The notes under the pieces are model-generated. The model was not told where the DNA came from, ran no database searches, and was given only the letters and a program-made list of their open reading frames with translations. DNA of 64,000 nt, taken from Phyllostachys edulis (Eukaryota > Streptophyta > Magnoliopsida > Poales > Poaceae). The stretch spans positions 39,779,889 through 39,843,888 of the forward strand of contig CM070559.1 of the NCBI GenBank assembly GCA_036346405.1. Reading direction: 5' to 3'. The translations under genes and the position numbers were made by a program. Positions 33,261-46,133 of the stretch are shown here, in pieces; the stretch's first letter is position 1; each line of letters starts with the position of its first letter.

Positions 33261-33308
33261 TGGCGGGCTGGTGCCGGTCACCACTCCGTCCTAACGGAAC
33301 GGTGCCTT

Positions 33309-33485
33309 TTCTTTTTTTGAAAAAGGAGATAAACTCAGCTTTTATAAAAAGCTAATAACAAGTCTTACAGAACCAGGTTCACAAAAGCAAAATAGCAAAC
33401 AAATTCACAAAAACAAAATAGCAAACAAACACTAGGGATACCAGCTAACAAGCAACCTCAAACGGACCAAACTACCGCCTATTAC
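33309..33485 (-). mobile_element. Short retroposon in the kinase promoter, perfect 16-bp TSD
   Basis: A 177-bp insert is flanked by identical 16-mers AACGGAACGGTGCCTT (33293-33308 and 33486-33501). On the minus strand it ends in an A-rich tail (CAAAAAAAGAAAA), so it was made by target-primed reverse transcription. It is the 3' end of a 5'-truncated LINE or a SINE; it has no coding capacity and no recognised A/B box. It lies just upstream of the TATA box of the kinase gene. Confidence 0.8.
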
Positions 33486-33501
33486 AACGGAACGGTGCCT
33501 T

Positions 33502-34051
33502 GACCCTGTCGTGGGGCACAAAACCATGGCCGATACGATACGCGCGATGGCTGCGAGAAAACGGTGTCAAAACCTAATAAAAAGCGGTCTCAAACTTGGG
33601 TAACCCTCTCTCTTGGGTTTTGGACCTGACAAAATGGTAAAATCTGCAGCCGCTCTCCCTCGGCTCTTAGGCCTTGTTTGGAACATCGGATTTTTCCTGA
33701 TTCCTACTGAAATTAAACTAATTTTTGTAAAATTCTTGCAAAATTCATGTGAAATTCCTCGGACAGCCAGTTTTAAGAACGTGGATTCTGTCCTTCCTAC
33801 GAAAGGTAGTACTAGTTTTTGGAGAAATCGGTGCGAGCGTCATATTTTTCTCTGCTTTAACCTGACGTTGACAAATGAGAAGTACTAGTATGGAACGAGG
33901 TGGATAATTATATTGGGGAAACTGGGGTTGCTTATAACGAAAGCACGCATGCTCCATGTTTATATTAACTGTGATTATAGCAGATCAAGCAATGCCAAGT
34001 GCTCGGATCATGTGATAATTTTTATAGACGTATTTTATCAAGTTACTTCAG
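33502..34051. other. Upstream flank of the kinase gene, no gene
   Basis: Contains a GGCCTTGTTTGGAACATC word near 33670 that resembles the start of common grass MITEs, but no matching right end was found. Confidence 0.3.
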
Positions 34052-34600
34052 GTGTTTCTCGGTTAGGGAATGGTCAAAGTGCTAAAACCAAATGCTGTTT
34101 CGGCAGGCTAGGTGCAAAGAAGGCGAAGCCATGACCATGAGCTCTATCCAGTAGCTACCTGAAGCTGGTAGAGCACCAGCAAAAGGAATCTGATTCCTGC
34201 ACTTGTTTCAACAGCAGAGCAATACAACGTTCTGGTGCTCCATTACCTGTTTTGTTTGCATGATCCTGATATTGTTTCTGCTGCCAGACAGACAAGCTGC
34301 TCGCTCTGAACTGCCCTACAGTCTACAGAGTACAGACACAATCTTTGCTGGAATTTACAGGGCAAGGAGATGGGAACATGTTGTCTTCTGCCGCAGAGGC
34401 ACTTAAATTATGATGGTTTATGAGTCCTGCTTAAAGAATTGAGCAAGCTGGATATCTCAAGTTTAGTTGTTTGCTAACCAGAATTCAGCCTAGCTGTCGT
34501 GTTTATCAGTTGAGTATTTGTGGGTATTGTCTCCTCTTTTTGTATACTATCTGCCTGTGTTACGTAATGGAAGCAGCCTCACACGTTCGCCAATAAAGAA
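34052..34600 (+). other. Possible terminal exon and 3' UTR of an unidentified gene
   Basis: After an acceptor-like TTACTTCAG a 27-codon open stretch encodes VSRLGNGQSAKTKCCFGRLG AKKAKP and stops at 34134. A TG-rich UTR-like stretch follows, with AATAAA at 34592-34597. The basic end resembles nothing I can name. No upstream exon is recognised, so it may be a gene fragment or chance. Confidence 0.22.
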
Positions 34601-36235
34601 TGTTCTGGACTTCTGGGGGGCTTAGATTATTCCAATCTAATCCGTGCCATCCTGTTCTTGCCCCGGGAGATTAGTTTACTCGCTTCCGATAGCTTCTGCT
34701 GCGAGGGAAAATACCAAGAAAAGAATGCGAAGAACTTGTTCTTACGGGACAAGAAAGAGCAGTAGCGAAAGAAACATTCCGACGTGCGGTTCTCTCTTTC
34801 TATTAGTCTCTCTTCGCCTGCATGACTGATAATCAATCAGTGTTGAAAATTCTACTGCGATGAACAGCTCATCTCTTTTACTTTTTTTCAACAGTATATA
34901 CGGTGTCAACTTTTCCCTGTTTTCACATGTTTTTCAAAGAAAAAGAAAAACCTTTTGTTTTTTTTTATGAAAGCAATAGGGTGTCACATGTATTTTTTTA
35001 GACCTGTATCACATGTGAATTGAAAACCTAAGATGCCATATTTGCCCTTCCAATACTTTTCCGTTGTAACTATTGCGAGAACCATAGATTTTTCCTAACT
35101 GTCTTGAAGAGAGAGAAAAATCCCTAACACGGTATTAGTAGTAGTCACTGCAAGTGGGTCCCCGAATTCTATCTTGTGTGTTGGGTCCAACTGTCAGTGT
35201 TAGTGAAATTCCGGTTGTATACTTAGCATAGTTCCTTCCGGTTGTATACATAGTATAGTTCCTCTTTATTTCTTTCTCTTGTTTCTACGAGGAGAGGCAA
35301 TTAGCACCTACAAATTCTAAGGACTCGGACGCCGGCCTGCAGCCACAAAATTAGGATCCAGAGTCTCCGCAGTTAATGATGCTATATAAACAATGTTCTG
35401 AGTCTGTATGAACGGTACAAAGTAGCAGCACTGTAGAAATATACATGTTTACTGTACCAATTTTACTATGCCTTTTTTAACGTAGCGGTCGATTTAGTCT
35501 GTTCGTTTTAGATGATACAGTGAAGTGCCCTAGTGTGTATCTCTGTGATCCCCTGCATGCTAATGCAAGGATCCGTTTCCGAAAATTAGCCATCGACTGA
35601 TCGATCGACATATACTCACCTCTTTGACACATGGAAAACCGTTCAAAAAGAATAAATAAAGCTATAAAAGAATGGAATTCAAAATGTTCTGGGGCAACCA
35701 GCAGCCGGCCGGCCGACCGAGCGTATCTTGGGTCCTACACGCACGTTTCGCTCTAAACTGCAACGATGGATGGATGCGTGGGGGCAGCCGGGCAGGCAGG
35801 CCGCGCGTGGGCAGATTCGGTGCAGCATCGACCGGTTTGAGAGCGCTCGTGCGGGAAGCAGCGCGCGCCACCCCATCCTGATGCCCGAGCGACTCACGCT
35901 CGTCGCACGCGGGGTTAATGGCTCGATGAATCGCAGAAAAACATGCCGAAATGGGGAGAGGCGGCCGTTGTGACCACGATGGTTTTCTCTTACGGTATTC
36001 TCATGCCATCTCTAATAACTTGAGTTATCTTTGTCTCTAATATATGCTACATTATCTTTAAAGATTGTTAAAAACCGTTGTTGATGAGTTCAGTTCAAAC
36101 GATCACCTTGTAGATAAACGTAAAGTCGCGCACATAAGAACACAAAAACAGAACAGTAGATTAAACACATAGATGTAGGGGGATGATGATGATTAAAAAT
36201 CTCTATGTATTACTTTAATACATAATAGAAAACCA
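34601..36235. other. Intergenic region, no gene seen
   Basis: Only short non-coding-like frames. The GC-rich part (35690-35960) has no domain content. CCGGTTGTATACWTAGYATAGTTCCT is duplicated near 35212-35262. Confidence 0.4.
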
Positions 36236-36239
36236 CATG

Positions 36240-37719
36240 TCTTCATAGTCGTAACCCCTAAGACTAACGACTCCCTGTGGTCGTAAGGATTCCAGAGATA
36301 GTATCCTGGTCGGATGAGGTTATATAATTAGTCCCCGACCAGATGACTGTTCATAAAAAGTAATGAACTAGCATCCAGATCTAACTCCGAGTATATTCCT
36401 TACCGTGTGATGAATGGAACACATGTTATATTTGTTTCATACCACGCGACGTTTCACGGTTCTAAGATACTGACAACAACCACCATACAATTAAAGTGTC
36501 TCACATACATTCAACCACCGAACGATTGATATTTCATCAACCGACACCTCGCTCCGACCAGTCGCGTCACTTCCAACAGGCGCCTTCTCTAGGAACAACT
36601 GCCACCTCTTCGACGATTATTTAAAGATGGAGCAAGGATGAACGAGAGAGCAGACTGGATCAGATTGAAGCACGGCAATTGGCATCGGTTTCATGTTTCA
36701 AGTCTGATTCAGCAGCATAGCAAGCATTACGCTCAGTGTCATTAGGATTAATCCACTGCCTTGTCGAAGGCCCCCCCTGTGATAGCCAGTTCATAGCAAT
36801 AAAGAGCAGTCTCATTCTCTCCCAAAAACTCTTGGCCATTTTTCTCTGTTTATTTCGTAAGATCGACGACTCGATCGTTAATAGCTAGCGTCGTCCATGG
36901 GGAAGAAGGCACCAAGTTCTTGAGGATTACTTTGCTCGAGCATTCCTCATCCACTTCCTCTGCCCCCATTATCGCTCATGCGAACATGACAGAGACTTGG
37001 GATGGGGAAAACTGGTTTGACCTGGCGGACTACTCCAACCTCGACATGGACTCATGCATCCACGCCATGGAAGAAAACGGGATATCATCATCCTCCTCCT
37101 CTGCGGCTCGCCAGTCGCAGAAATTAGCGAAATCGACCAAATGGATGGGGATGTACCGCCACTAACAATAGCGCTCTCAAAGGAACCGCTTGTTCCGACC
37201 AATTCGGAACATCCGAACGCCTCTACAAGCCCAGTCGATCCGACCGGCAAAAGCGGAGATAGAAGCCCAGCACTGCAATCAGAGAGTCCATGTATTCTTG
37301 ATATTGTCATGGGCAACCAGTATTCGCCAATGGCTCCTATGTATTCTGGGGGCCAATCGACATCTATAAGGGCATCAATAAAGTTATCACCTATCGTGGC
37401 CCAGGTGGGCATGGTGAAAATCAGTATACGATCGGCAATTCGCCGAATTAGGATGAGTCCACCAAAGTCTACCAGAGGCAGTAATCTCCGACCACTCCCT
37501 ATCGTGGAGGCTCCTTACAGAAGCACTGTAAGGCTCTCCTTCGCTACGACGGGAGTTCATCGAAAGATCACTATTGGCGCCACGAAGTTAACACGATCGG
37601 AGATACCAATCCGGATGCTATGCACGATCCTCTACAGGTTAACTTGCCACCACTTGCTGGTGGAAATGGTACGAGCGCTCAAGCACCAACTACTGGAGGC
37701 AACCGAGCTAATTGACGTG
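36240..37719 (+). mobile_element. Older decayed gypsy element (LTR part, primer site, broken gag)
   Basis: 36240-36884 looks like the worn end of an LTR (GGTCGTAAGG motifs, TATTTAAAG near 36619). 36885-36902, CTAGCGTCGTCCATGGGG, matches the primer site of the neighbouring element (TTGGCGCCGTCTGTGGGG) allowing mostly C/T and G/A changes. The gag start MTETWDGENWFDLADY at 36987 matches MAGEWNEENWFDLADY at 38581. After about 55 codons the frame breaks and continues in another frame to about 37719, where the younger element is inserted. Nothing of pol remains. Confidence 0.65.
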
Positions 37720-38513
37720 TGACGAGGATATAATAATTCTTATTTTATTATATGTCTATAATTCATATTATGGATAATAATGACATCATATAACTCTTGA
37801 GTATACCCCTTAATAGCTATGAGGGAGAAACTAGAGGTTGTAAGTTTTTCTACGACCACCTAGTAGTCATAAGTCCTCTTACGACTACCCCATAGTCGTA
37901 AGTCCTTCTACGACTATCTCATGATTGTAAGTTCTTCTACGATCAGTCTGTTGTTGTAAGATCTTCTACGACCACTACCTGGTCGTAAGCTTTCCTATGA
38001 CCAGTCCCTAATCGACAGTGCTTACAGGCATGTGGGCCTAGTCGACCAGAGAATCTTCCACACCATATGTAAGATATGGACAGTAAACTATGTGGTTATT
38101 CTTTGGAATAATGGCACGATTTTAACCCCTTTGTTATGGTGATAACTGCCTGGCGGCGTGGGAACGTTACTACTTCTGTAATAATCTCCAGAAACGGCTC
38201 AATAATTTGGGACATCAAGGCATCCTTTAACCGGAGGCGCAACGGTGCACCTTGGAGACTATATAAAAGGCAGAATCATTAGGACAATCAAGGCGACCCG
38301 GAGAAGATTAGAAGCACAATACTCTAGTCTTTGATTCCATCTTGTAATCCAACATACTCAATACATACACATAGGAGCATGGTTGTCATTCTCCCAAGAG
38401 AAGGCCCGAACCTGTATAAAAATCACAGTGTCTCCATCTCTGTGTGATTTTGAGCCTAGAAGAGCCCCCGAATCAAACAATCTTTACGTAAGTTCGGTTC
38501 TAAAACACCGACA
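37720..38513 (+). repeat. 5' LTR of the main gypsy element
   Basis: The 794-bp LTR starts TGACGAGGATATAATAAT and ends CTAAAACACCGACA, the same family as 3636-4404. A TATA box (CTATATAAAAGG) lies at about 38259-38270. The U3 part carries GTCGTAAG/CTACGAC hairpin motifs at about 37836-38010. The preceding pentamer is ACGTG. No 3' LTR is found on the right, so the duplication cannot be checked. Confidence 0.85.
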
Positions 38514-38532
38514 GTTGGCGCCGTCTGTGGGG
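38514..38532 (+). other. Primer binding site of the main gypsy element
   Basis: GTTGGCGCCGTCTGTGGGG follows the LTR end directly. TGGCGCC starts are the usual plant gypsy form of a tRNA-primed minus-strand start; the tRNA is not assigned. Confidence 0.65.
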
Positions 38533-38580
38533 TTCTTCGAGTCATCAAATTTCCTTCGTCTGTCCAATTCTCATGCTCTC

Positions 38581-39771
38581 ATGGCAGGAGAGTGGAACGA
38601 GGAGAACTGGTTCGACTTAGCCGATTATGCAGATATCGACATGGATGCCGATTTTGAATACGAGCCGAGTGATGCATCCTCCGATGGTGATGTCACCCCC
38701 GGAGATCTTTCTCCAGGAGACTTTACCACCAATGGAGTTGAGGAGGGATCCTTATCCCCCACAACTATACGTCTAGATGGGGAACCAGCTTCCTCAGAGG
38801 GTAAGGGTCAATCCGACCACAATGAGGGTTGTCCCAAGGCAGACTCGGGGCACGGTGAGGGTTCCCTCTCCAAATATCCAAGTCCACCTAAGACAGTTCG
38901 ACTTGGCGCGACAACTCTTGGAAGTCATAATTCCGGATCTTCATTAGCATCTGGTGATTCTCTCTCTCCGGTTAGCCCAGCCAAGGATGCGATCGAACAT
39001 GCTCTTCCTGTGAGTTCGACCATACCAACACAGGACTTACTTGCCGACAGAGATGATTATAACCCGGAATTCCCCTTCCTGGAGGGGTTTGCTCCAAGTC
39101 GCCAGATGGTGTCATTCGACGACTTCTCAAGCGAGGAGGCCTCTAGCGCAAGTAGAGATCATCAACGGGAGGTCTTTGTCCTTCCCTCAGATAGCAATAA
39201 CTCTCCTAGAGACAGGGCTGAGGACACTCCCCGAAGATCACACCCTACGACTGCTCGTGGCAATGACAAAGACACCCCAGCAATGACCAGAGTCAATACT
39301 CTGATAAGCGTACGAGAAATTCTCGAGATCATCGCACTTCACTAAGGCAAGCTCAAGGATCAGGTATGGATGATTCTGAAACAAACCGATGGAAACAAGT
39401 CATAGCTCAAAGAAAATTACCTGGGTGCACTCAATACCAGTCAGAAGAAGCTCAGGAACTTCAGCATATCAACGACCTGCTCGAGAACCCATCTCGAGAA
39501 CTTGCCCGAGCACCCGGCTACGACCTCTTTGCTAAAGAGATCGCACGAAGGCTGCAGAGTATGATGAACAAACTCGAACGACCCCGCCGACATCATTCTG
39601 GAAGTCGTAGTAGTACGACTCCATCAGCTTCCAGTCGTTCAAATAACTCACCGCATGGGGATCGCCGCAAGATGCATCACTCCCCAAACCGGAAAAGAGT
39701 TCCTCGAACGCCTGACGATCACAAAGCTCCTAGGAGACGTGATCATTCACTGCTCCGACCCAGAGGTCTGC
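38581..39771 (+). pseudogene. gag N-terminal part of the main gypsy element
   Basis: The frame opens at MAGEWNEENWFDLADYADID (38581) and runs as an acidic, Ser/Pro-rich N-terminal region to a stop at 39345. It carries on in another frame (39366-39771) with helical text (ARAPGYDLFAKEIARRLQSM) and an Arg/Ser/His-rich stretch. At 39771 it is cut by the antisense insertion 39772-44179 and resumes at 44185. One frameshift near 39340 is visible. Gag packages the element RNA; this copy is dead. Confidence 0.65.
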
Positions 39772-42700
39772 TGTGAGAACCTGGGGTATTTAACTTGTAA
39801 TACTTAACCATCAAGATGATTCAAACATTACAAATCAAATATCTCGACTCTCGGCGTATATGTACTTCCCAGAATTGCAGTACACATACCCCATACAAAA
39901 ATCAAGCATCAATTCCATTCAACACATAGAACCAAGATACAACTAAGCAATTCAAAAGACATACAATATAGAGTTATTACAAAAGGAGCCGATCGGCCAA
40001 ATGACAACTAAAGAGTTTGATAAACAGCGGAAGCAAACAGCCAAAAGATGGCGATAAAAAAAAGCCAATTAGTGTGCCTTCAACCCACAAGGCAACCAAC
40101 CGGGCCACCAACCTAGTCGTTGAAACCACCGCACATCTCGCAAAAGTGGATCCCTTGGGGATCAACTTCCTTCTCTGAAACAATTTATTAAGCATAGCAA
40201 ATGAGTACAAAAATGTACTCGCAAGACTTACGTGTAGAGTAACAGACCTATACATAGCTACATGCAAGCTTATTTAAGTGGAGGAGGCTCTAGACTCAAT
40301 TTCAGCATAAAGTAAGTTTTCATTTGCAATAATGTAATAGATTTAAAGCAATTTTGCAATCTGTTTTTATTTGACAAAAATAGCGAGATACAAGTATCAA
40401 TAATAACAAGACATCCTGGAAGTGGCTAACCCAATAGCCACCACAACAATAGCATGAATTCCCCATTCATACCACCCACATCAAGTTTTAATTAAAATTC
40501 CAAAATGTTGAGTCTAACTCCTGCAAATCCAATCCCAAGCGTGTCCATAACCTAGGACGAGGCTATTCGAATAGTTTATACCCTGCAGGGGTGTACCAAT
40601 GTACCCACACGCCAGATCGCCTCTTATGCCACTAGATTAAGCACACTTTCTTTGGTATGCCGGCAAGGCTAAATCCTACGAGACATTTTCAATATTGTGC
40701 ATTAACTATGAGTCGCCCATATGGGAGAAAGCCCCTTACGTTGATGCGGAGTCATCAAAGATGTTCACCTCCTTATAAAGGACGATGCTCCTTGTAGTGG
40801 ATAACCTCCACCACTGCTCACCCAAACACACACAAGTTTCTTTTTCAACACAACGCACACAACCACCATGCGACCCGGAGCTAACACACGCCAAAGTACT
40901 AAGTCAAGAGAGGTTCCATATGCCTCTCATGTGGTTAGCACGCAATTATGCTTGGTTTTGGTGAAACAAGATGTTCGGTCCTTGCTGACCTAGGCAAGAC
41001 ATTCACACACCCGATATCACACCATCCAACCACTTGCCCAAGTCTAAATCATTTCATTTGCACTTTTAGTTTTCAAAGCAATTTAGCACAATGTGCTGAT
41101 CATAGAGTAATAAAATGATTTGTGTGATCAAAGTTATCGACTAAGTCGATAACCGCCCAATTCTACCGGTAGCTAAGCATTTCTAAACATGACACCGAAA
41201 AGATAATAAAAGAGCATAATTAAATCACCGGGCTCTAATTCACCAGCGATATTAATAACTTATGTTTTGTGGTAGGGGATAACAATTTAAGGGCAACCAT
41301 GCAATAGGAATAGCTACCTCTAATTGGGAAAATTACTTTGACACAAAAGCATGCATACATACAGTTGGTAAACAAAGTATTAGACTTGAAAGTAATGGGA
41401 CATTTATGATCAAACTGCTTGCCTTACTGGGGATGACTATCTTGCTGCAGAGGTTCATTCTTGAATACAATAGGATCGTCGGAACCTACCGAAAGAATCG
41501 AAAGCACAATAAGAACGAATAATACCGAAAAGACCCAAAAATTCAAACTCATCCAAAAATCATGAAAAATTCACAGAAGGTAGATCATGATTTTAGCAAC
41601 AAGAATAAATTGATTAGGATGTTCTATGCAAAAGTTATGACAGTTTGAAAGTCAGTTTCCTAGAAAACCCAATTAAATTGCTACCGGTTACTGTTCATCC
41701 GAATTAATTATTTTGGTGAAAATTTCTAGAGCAGTGGTGCACTTGAAATTTTTATGGTAGGCAGAGCTCCACATGAGATGAACAATGGAATTTGATTCAC
41801 CTCATTTGGAGCTAAGATGAATTTTCTATGATTTTTCAAAGTTATGAAAGTAGTGTACAAAACATTTGTAAGATGAGATTTTTAGTAACGGTAACATGCT
41901 CAAACTCTATTTTACAATAAACTACACTAACAGAGGATTTCAACAAAGTTGAGTTTACTCAATTTGGAGTTATAGAGAAGTACTTATGCATTTTTGAAGT
42001 TAAAGCAATTTTTAGTGCATTAATATTACTAAACCTAAAGTAATTTTGCCAAAAGTGTTTTATGGAACAGTAACATGGTTCCATCCATTTTTATATTAAA
42101 GTACATTTAAAAATGAAACTAAAAAAATTTGAATCATCAATTTTGGAGCTAAAATGAATTACTTATGCAGTTTTGAAGTTTAACTAATTTTCAGTTCATA
42201 AATAAAGCATTCCGGATTATATAAAAGCATAAAATACTTTTTATACCCAGTCTAACCTAGCCATACTCACTGACTAGTGGGGCCTAATGAATAGTGTTCT
42301 TTTTCATTTTATTTCCAATTTTAATTAAGCATTGACATGTGGGGTCTACCAGTCATACTCACGGTTCATGAAATAGTGTGTGGACTAAAGTCCACAGCAC
42401 AGTGCAAGGTCTATGGGCTGCGGTTTGCCAAGTACTAATGGCCTCGGGCTCACGTGTAATAGAGACAGCCATTAAATGACCAATCATTAGTACAGTTAAA
42501 CGTTGCTTTTCCGACAACGATACATCATTAATTACTAATCATTGTCATTAACTACTAATCAAGCCGCCATGAAGGATCGTCAGAAATCCGACAAACGGAG
42601 CTCGCTCCGCCTCGCTTACTGCAATGCTTCCTGGGCGGTGCACGGCCGTGGGGTCTAAGACCCGGGATGGGGTCCTAATAACCCAACGCATCTAATGGTT

Positions 42701-44179
42701 CCGGTGGAGAGCTCCACGGCGGCCTGTAGCGGCGGCGCACCAGAGTAGGGCGGCGGGGCTGAGATACGGCAAACGTGGAAGTGATGCCCCGATGAGTAAA
42801 TCGTGCAAATCAAACGCTCTTAAGCTACTAGAAGGTCCTAGGAAGCTCACCCGAGAGTTGGAGAGGTCGGGGGAACCCTGAGGTGACTTGACGTCGATAA
42901 TGGCCGCGGCGGCCGACAATGGAAAACCCTCCAAATTCGAGCGTCCCTATGATGAAAGAAGGAAATTGATAGAGGGGTTTTCTTAGTTGTGCGATGAGAC
43001 CTGAGATGACGCGCAAGATTTAGGTTAAGACTCACCGAAGATGAGGTTAGCGCAAGGAGGGTCTTCGGGGCGCGCTCTAGTGCTGCCCAGGGCGCGAAGA
43101 AGAACCGAGAGCTACACGGCAATGCAAAAGCTGGGGTTAGCTAAAATGGAAACGGCGAGGGAAGTAGGTGCTTTGGGGACAAGTCGGGGGGACTTTACTG
43201 TGAGGAACGCCACCCGAGCTTCCTCTCCTCACCACCGAGAGGAGAAGTGAGCAAATTGGAGGGGGAAGAGGGGGTTTTGAGCGGGGAAGGGGACGGAGGA
43301 AGAGGCGGCGTTACGCGGAGATGCACCCGGATAGGTGGAAGAGGGCGGTGGCTCACGGCGTGACCAAAGGAAGACGGAGGCGCAAGAGCGCGCGCTGGCG
43401 CTGGCGACAACTTCGTAAGGCCGCAGCAGAGGTGGACGAAGGAGATGACAAGTGGGGCCGCGGCGTCAGCGACACGAATGAACGGGTGCGGCGAAATGGA
43501 CTCGGCCGCTTTGGGGTCGCACGATCAGGAATGGACGGTCAGATCTCGCGGTGAGTCTAAACAGTCCGAACGGTGCACAGATCAGGGCTATTGACTGTGA
43601 ATCGGACGGCTGATGACGTTTGGTTCTAGCGCGGTGCAGCTAGGCGGCTAGGTCGAGACGGGTGGCTCAGGTCGGAGGAACAGTGTCGAGCCCGAAGTTT
43701 AAGTCTGATTTGACCAACTAGCAAAAGGTTTGACCGGGGTTCTAAAATTAGAAATAAATTTCTAAAAATTCTAAAATAAATCAGGGGACTTCCTGGGACA
43801 ACCTAGTACTCAAATAAAATTTTAAACCCTACTGTTCAAGATATAATTTGTATAATTTAAATTCAACTTAGAATAGGTCTTTGACTTGTGTTTGAATTTT
43901 CTAGGGGTTGAATTAGGTTCCAAAAATTTGGGAAAAATTATATTTATTCATGATAATTATCTTAGTATTTGAATAAATTATTTCCAGAGGGTTATCACAA
44001 GTTTTTTCTCTTGTTTTCTTTTGGAACTTTAATTTACGTTGTATGTTTTGTTTGATTTCAACAACTTCAATGCAACAATTATGCAAAGTTCCACAAAAAC
44101 CAATGCATGTTTCAAAAGTTTTAAATTCTCCTCATTTTTAATACATTTGAAATACAATCCCAAGATTTGGGATGTTACA
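39772..44179 (-). mobile_element. 4.4-kb LTR-type insertion in gag, perfect TSD TCTGC
   Basis: On the minus strand it runs from TGTAACATCCCAAATCTTGG to GGTATTTAAAT..GGTTCTCACA-like ends, flanked by identical TCTGC pentamers (39767-39771 and 44180-44184). The gag coding text continues across the two sides. No gag, pol or second LTR copy was recognised, so a very long solo LTR fits best; a non-autonomous large element is the alternative. Related sequence lies at 18533-20275. GC-rich ORFs at 42.7-43.6 kb are parts of this LTR, not genes. Confidence 0.75.
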
Positions 44180-44184
44180 TCTGC

Positions 44185-44577
44185 AACACCAGACAAAATA
44201 CGAGGAGTATTACCCTCGTAGGATCGAAACTTACCATAAGTCAGATTCACCCCTCATTGGGTATCGTCGAGTACGATCACCCGGCGATGTCAACCCCTCT
44301 TTTCTACAAAGGAGGCATTACGACGTAATTACCGGATGTCGGGCATTCTCGCCTGACCAACGAGCGGTTCACTGGCCGCTACGGTTTCGACCAGGGAACA
44401 TGGAGAAATTTGATGGGTCTCAAAATCCCATCGAATTCCTTCAGATCTACATGACCGCTATTCGAGCAGCAGGAGGAGGAGAGCGCGTCATGGCGAATTA
44501 CCTTCCGACTGTACTTGAAGGGTCTGCTTAATCATGGTTATTAAACCAACCAGTCGAGTCGATCTACTCGTGGCAAC
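44185..44577 (+). pseudogene. gag middle part, first copy
   Basis: Gag resumes after the insertion. FRPGNMEKFDGSQNPIEFLQ begins the conserved capsid region of plant gypsy gag, followed by IYMTAIRAAGGGERVMANYL and a stop at 44529-44531. The last 220 bp (44355-44577) occur again at 46135-46355. Confidence 0.65.
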
Positions 44578-46133
44578 TGTTGGAAATATGCCCTAGAGGC
44601 AATCATAGAGATGATTATTTTTCTTTATGTTCATAATATTTGATGATATGTTATCTTGTTCCTTGAATGAATCATCAGTTATGAAGATTAAACGAGTACG
44701 TGACTTGTTGGTGAAGCTCTTTTTAACTTATGATGATGTTGTTCTAAATGTATCCCTGGTCGAATGTCACTGGTCGGAACACTAGTGACTCTACGACCAG
44801 CATATGTATTGATTGATGACCATGTTTCACCGGTCATGGATATAGGGATATCGAATCGATGATGTGGACACATGTTAGAGAACATGGTGTTGGATAAGAC
44901 CCACTTTGAGACACTGTTGAGATTGTTATGATTCTATGTGTCGTTAGTTGGTCTCAAGCAATGATGATGTATAATCCTTAGACCTGAGATCAGCATGGTT
45001 TCCTACATGTGTAATAGCACTCTTAGGGGTTGCCAAACGCTACTCGTAACTGGGTAGTTATAAAGGTAGCTTCCGGGTATGCTATGAAACATGCAGAGGG
45101 GTGTGATTGGTCAGATATGGGATTTGCCCATCCTAACAGAACAGGAGAGATATCTCTGGACCCCTCAAAGTGGTCGAATAAAGAAAGTGCATGGCCATGC
45201 CACTGGTGGTCGAAGAGTTCGACCACATAAGGTTATCCGATACTCGATCGAGAAAGTATTGAACAGTCCATGGATGACACAACATCTCACCTGGAGTTCA
45301 ACCAGATATCGTGAGGCAAAGGAAGAATACATGAGAAATGTTAGTTCGACCCGCCATTCTGGGTCGTATGGAGATACAAGCAAGTCGTAGACTGGTCGAA
45401 CGTAATCACAGAGTGGTCGTAACCTGGTCATAATGAGTTACGAACTGATCATGATCACATGCAAACTGGTCGTAAGTGATGAGGACCTGGTCGTAGATCA
45501 TATTGCATTAAGGTTCATCCGATATAATTTGTGTGTATTCAAGAATCGTTATGTCCTACTAGGAACCGCTACGACTCGTGGTCGGAAAGGGTTTTCGAGT
45601 CACCACCGAACTACGCATGACCTTAACGGGTCACACATTTAACGGGTTGGAACAAACTAGTACGGATACGATTCGTAAAGCGTGTTCGGATAGGATCCGT
45701 CACGGGCACTATATAAGGAGATGCATGAGGCTGTTGGGAAAAAGACGGGTGGACATGAGTTGCTCTACCGAAACCCTAGCCGCCATCTTCTTAAGAGCCT
45801 TGTTGTGCGACTTGGTGCTAGCACACTGGTGTACGGTTGCTCCTTCCCTGGACGTGTGGATACCATAGAGGCGCTTCTACGTTGTTGCGCTTGAGGACGA
45901 TCCGCGATCTTCGCAAGGAACTGCAGAGGTGCTGGAGGAGACAATCGACTCACGAGGACGCTGGACGATCGACTACGACCAGTACATCGACACGCTCTTC
46001 GTTGGACCAGGCTGCTCCAACGCTTCTTCCGCTGCTCTGCGCGTCTAGTGGTAAGGATCTATGATCATCTTCTTGCTTGGCTTTCTAGTTTACGTGGTAG
46101 AAATTTTGAATTGTTGCTATCGTAGCCTACCCT
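44578..46133 (+). repeat. Angela/BARE-like copia LTR, right end missing
   Basis: It begins TGTTGGAAATATGCCCTAGA, the signature start of Angela/BARE-type copia LTRs. It contains the family word GGGTAGTTATAAAGGTAGCT near 45051 and a TATA box (CACTATATAAGGAG) near 45707. It stops at about CGTAGCCTACCC without the normal AACA end and joins directly to a second copy of gag. No copia coding sequence is present. The LTR carries several GGTCGTAA and CTACGACCAG words like those of the surrounding gypsy LTRs. Confidence 0.75.

Noticed and set aside
42692..43554. GC-rich ORFs on both strands
   Set aside because: They lie inside the 4.4-kb antisense LTR insertion (39772-44179) with no protein similarity; same reasoning as for 25-26 kb.
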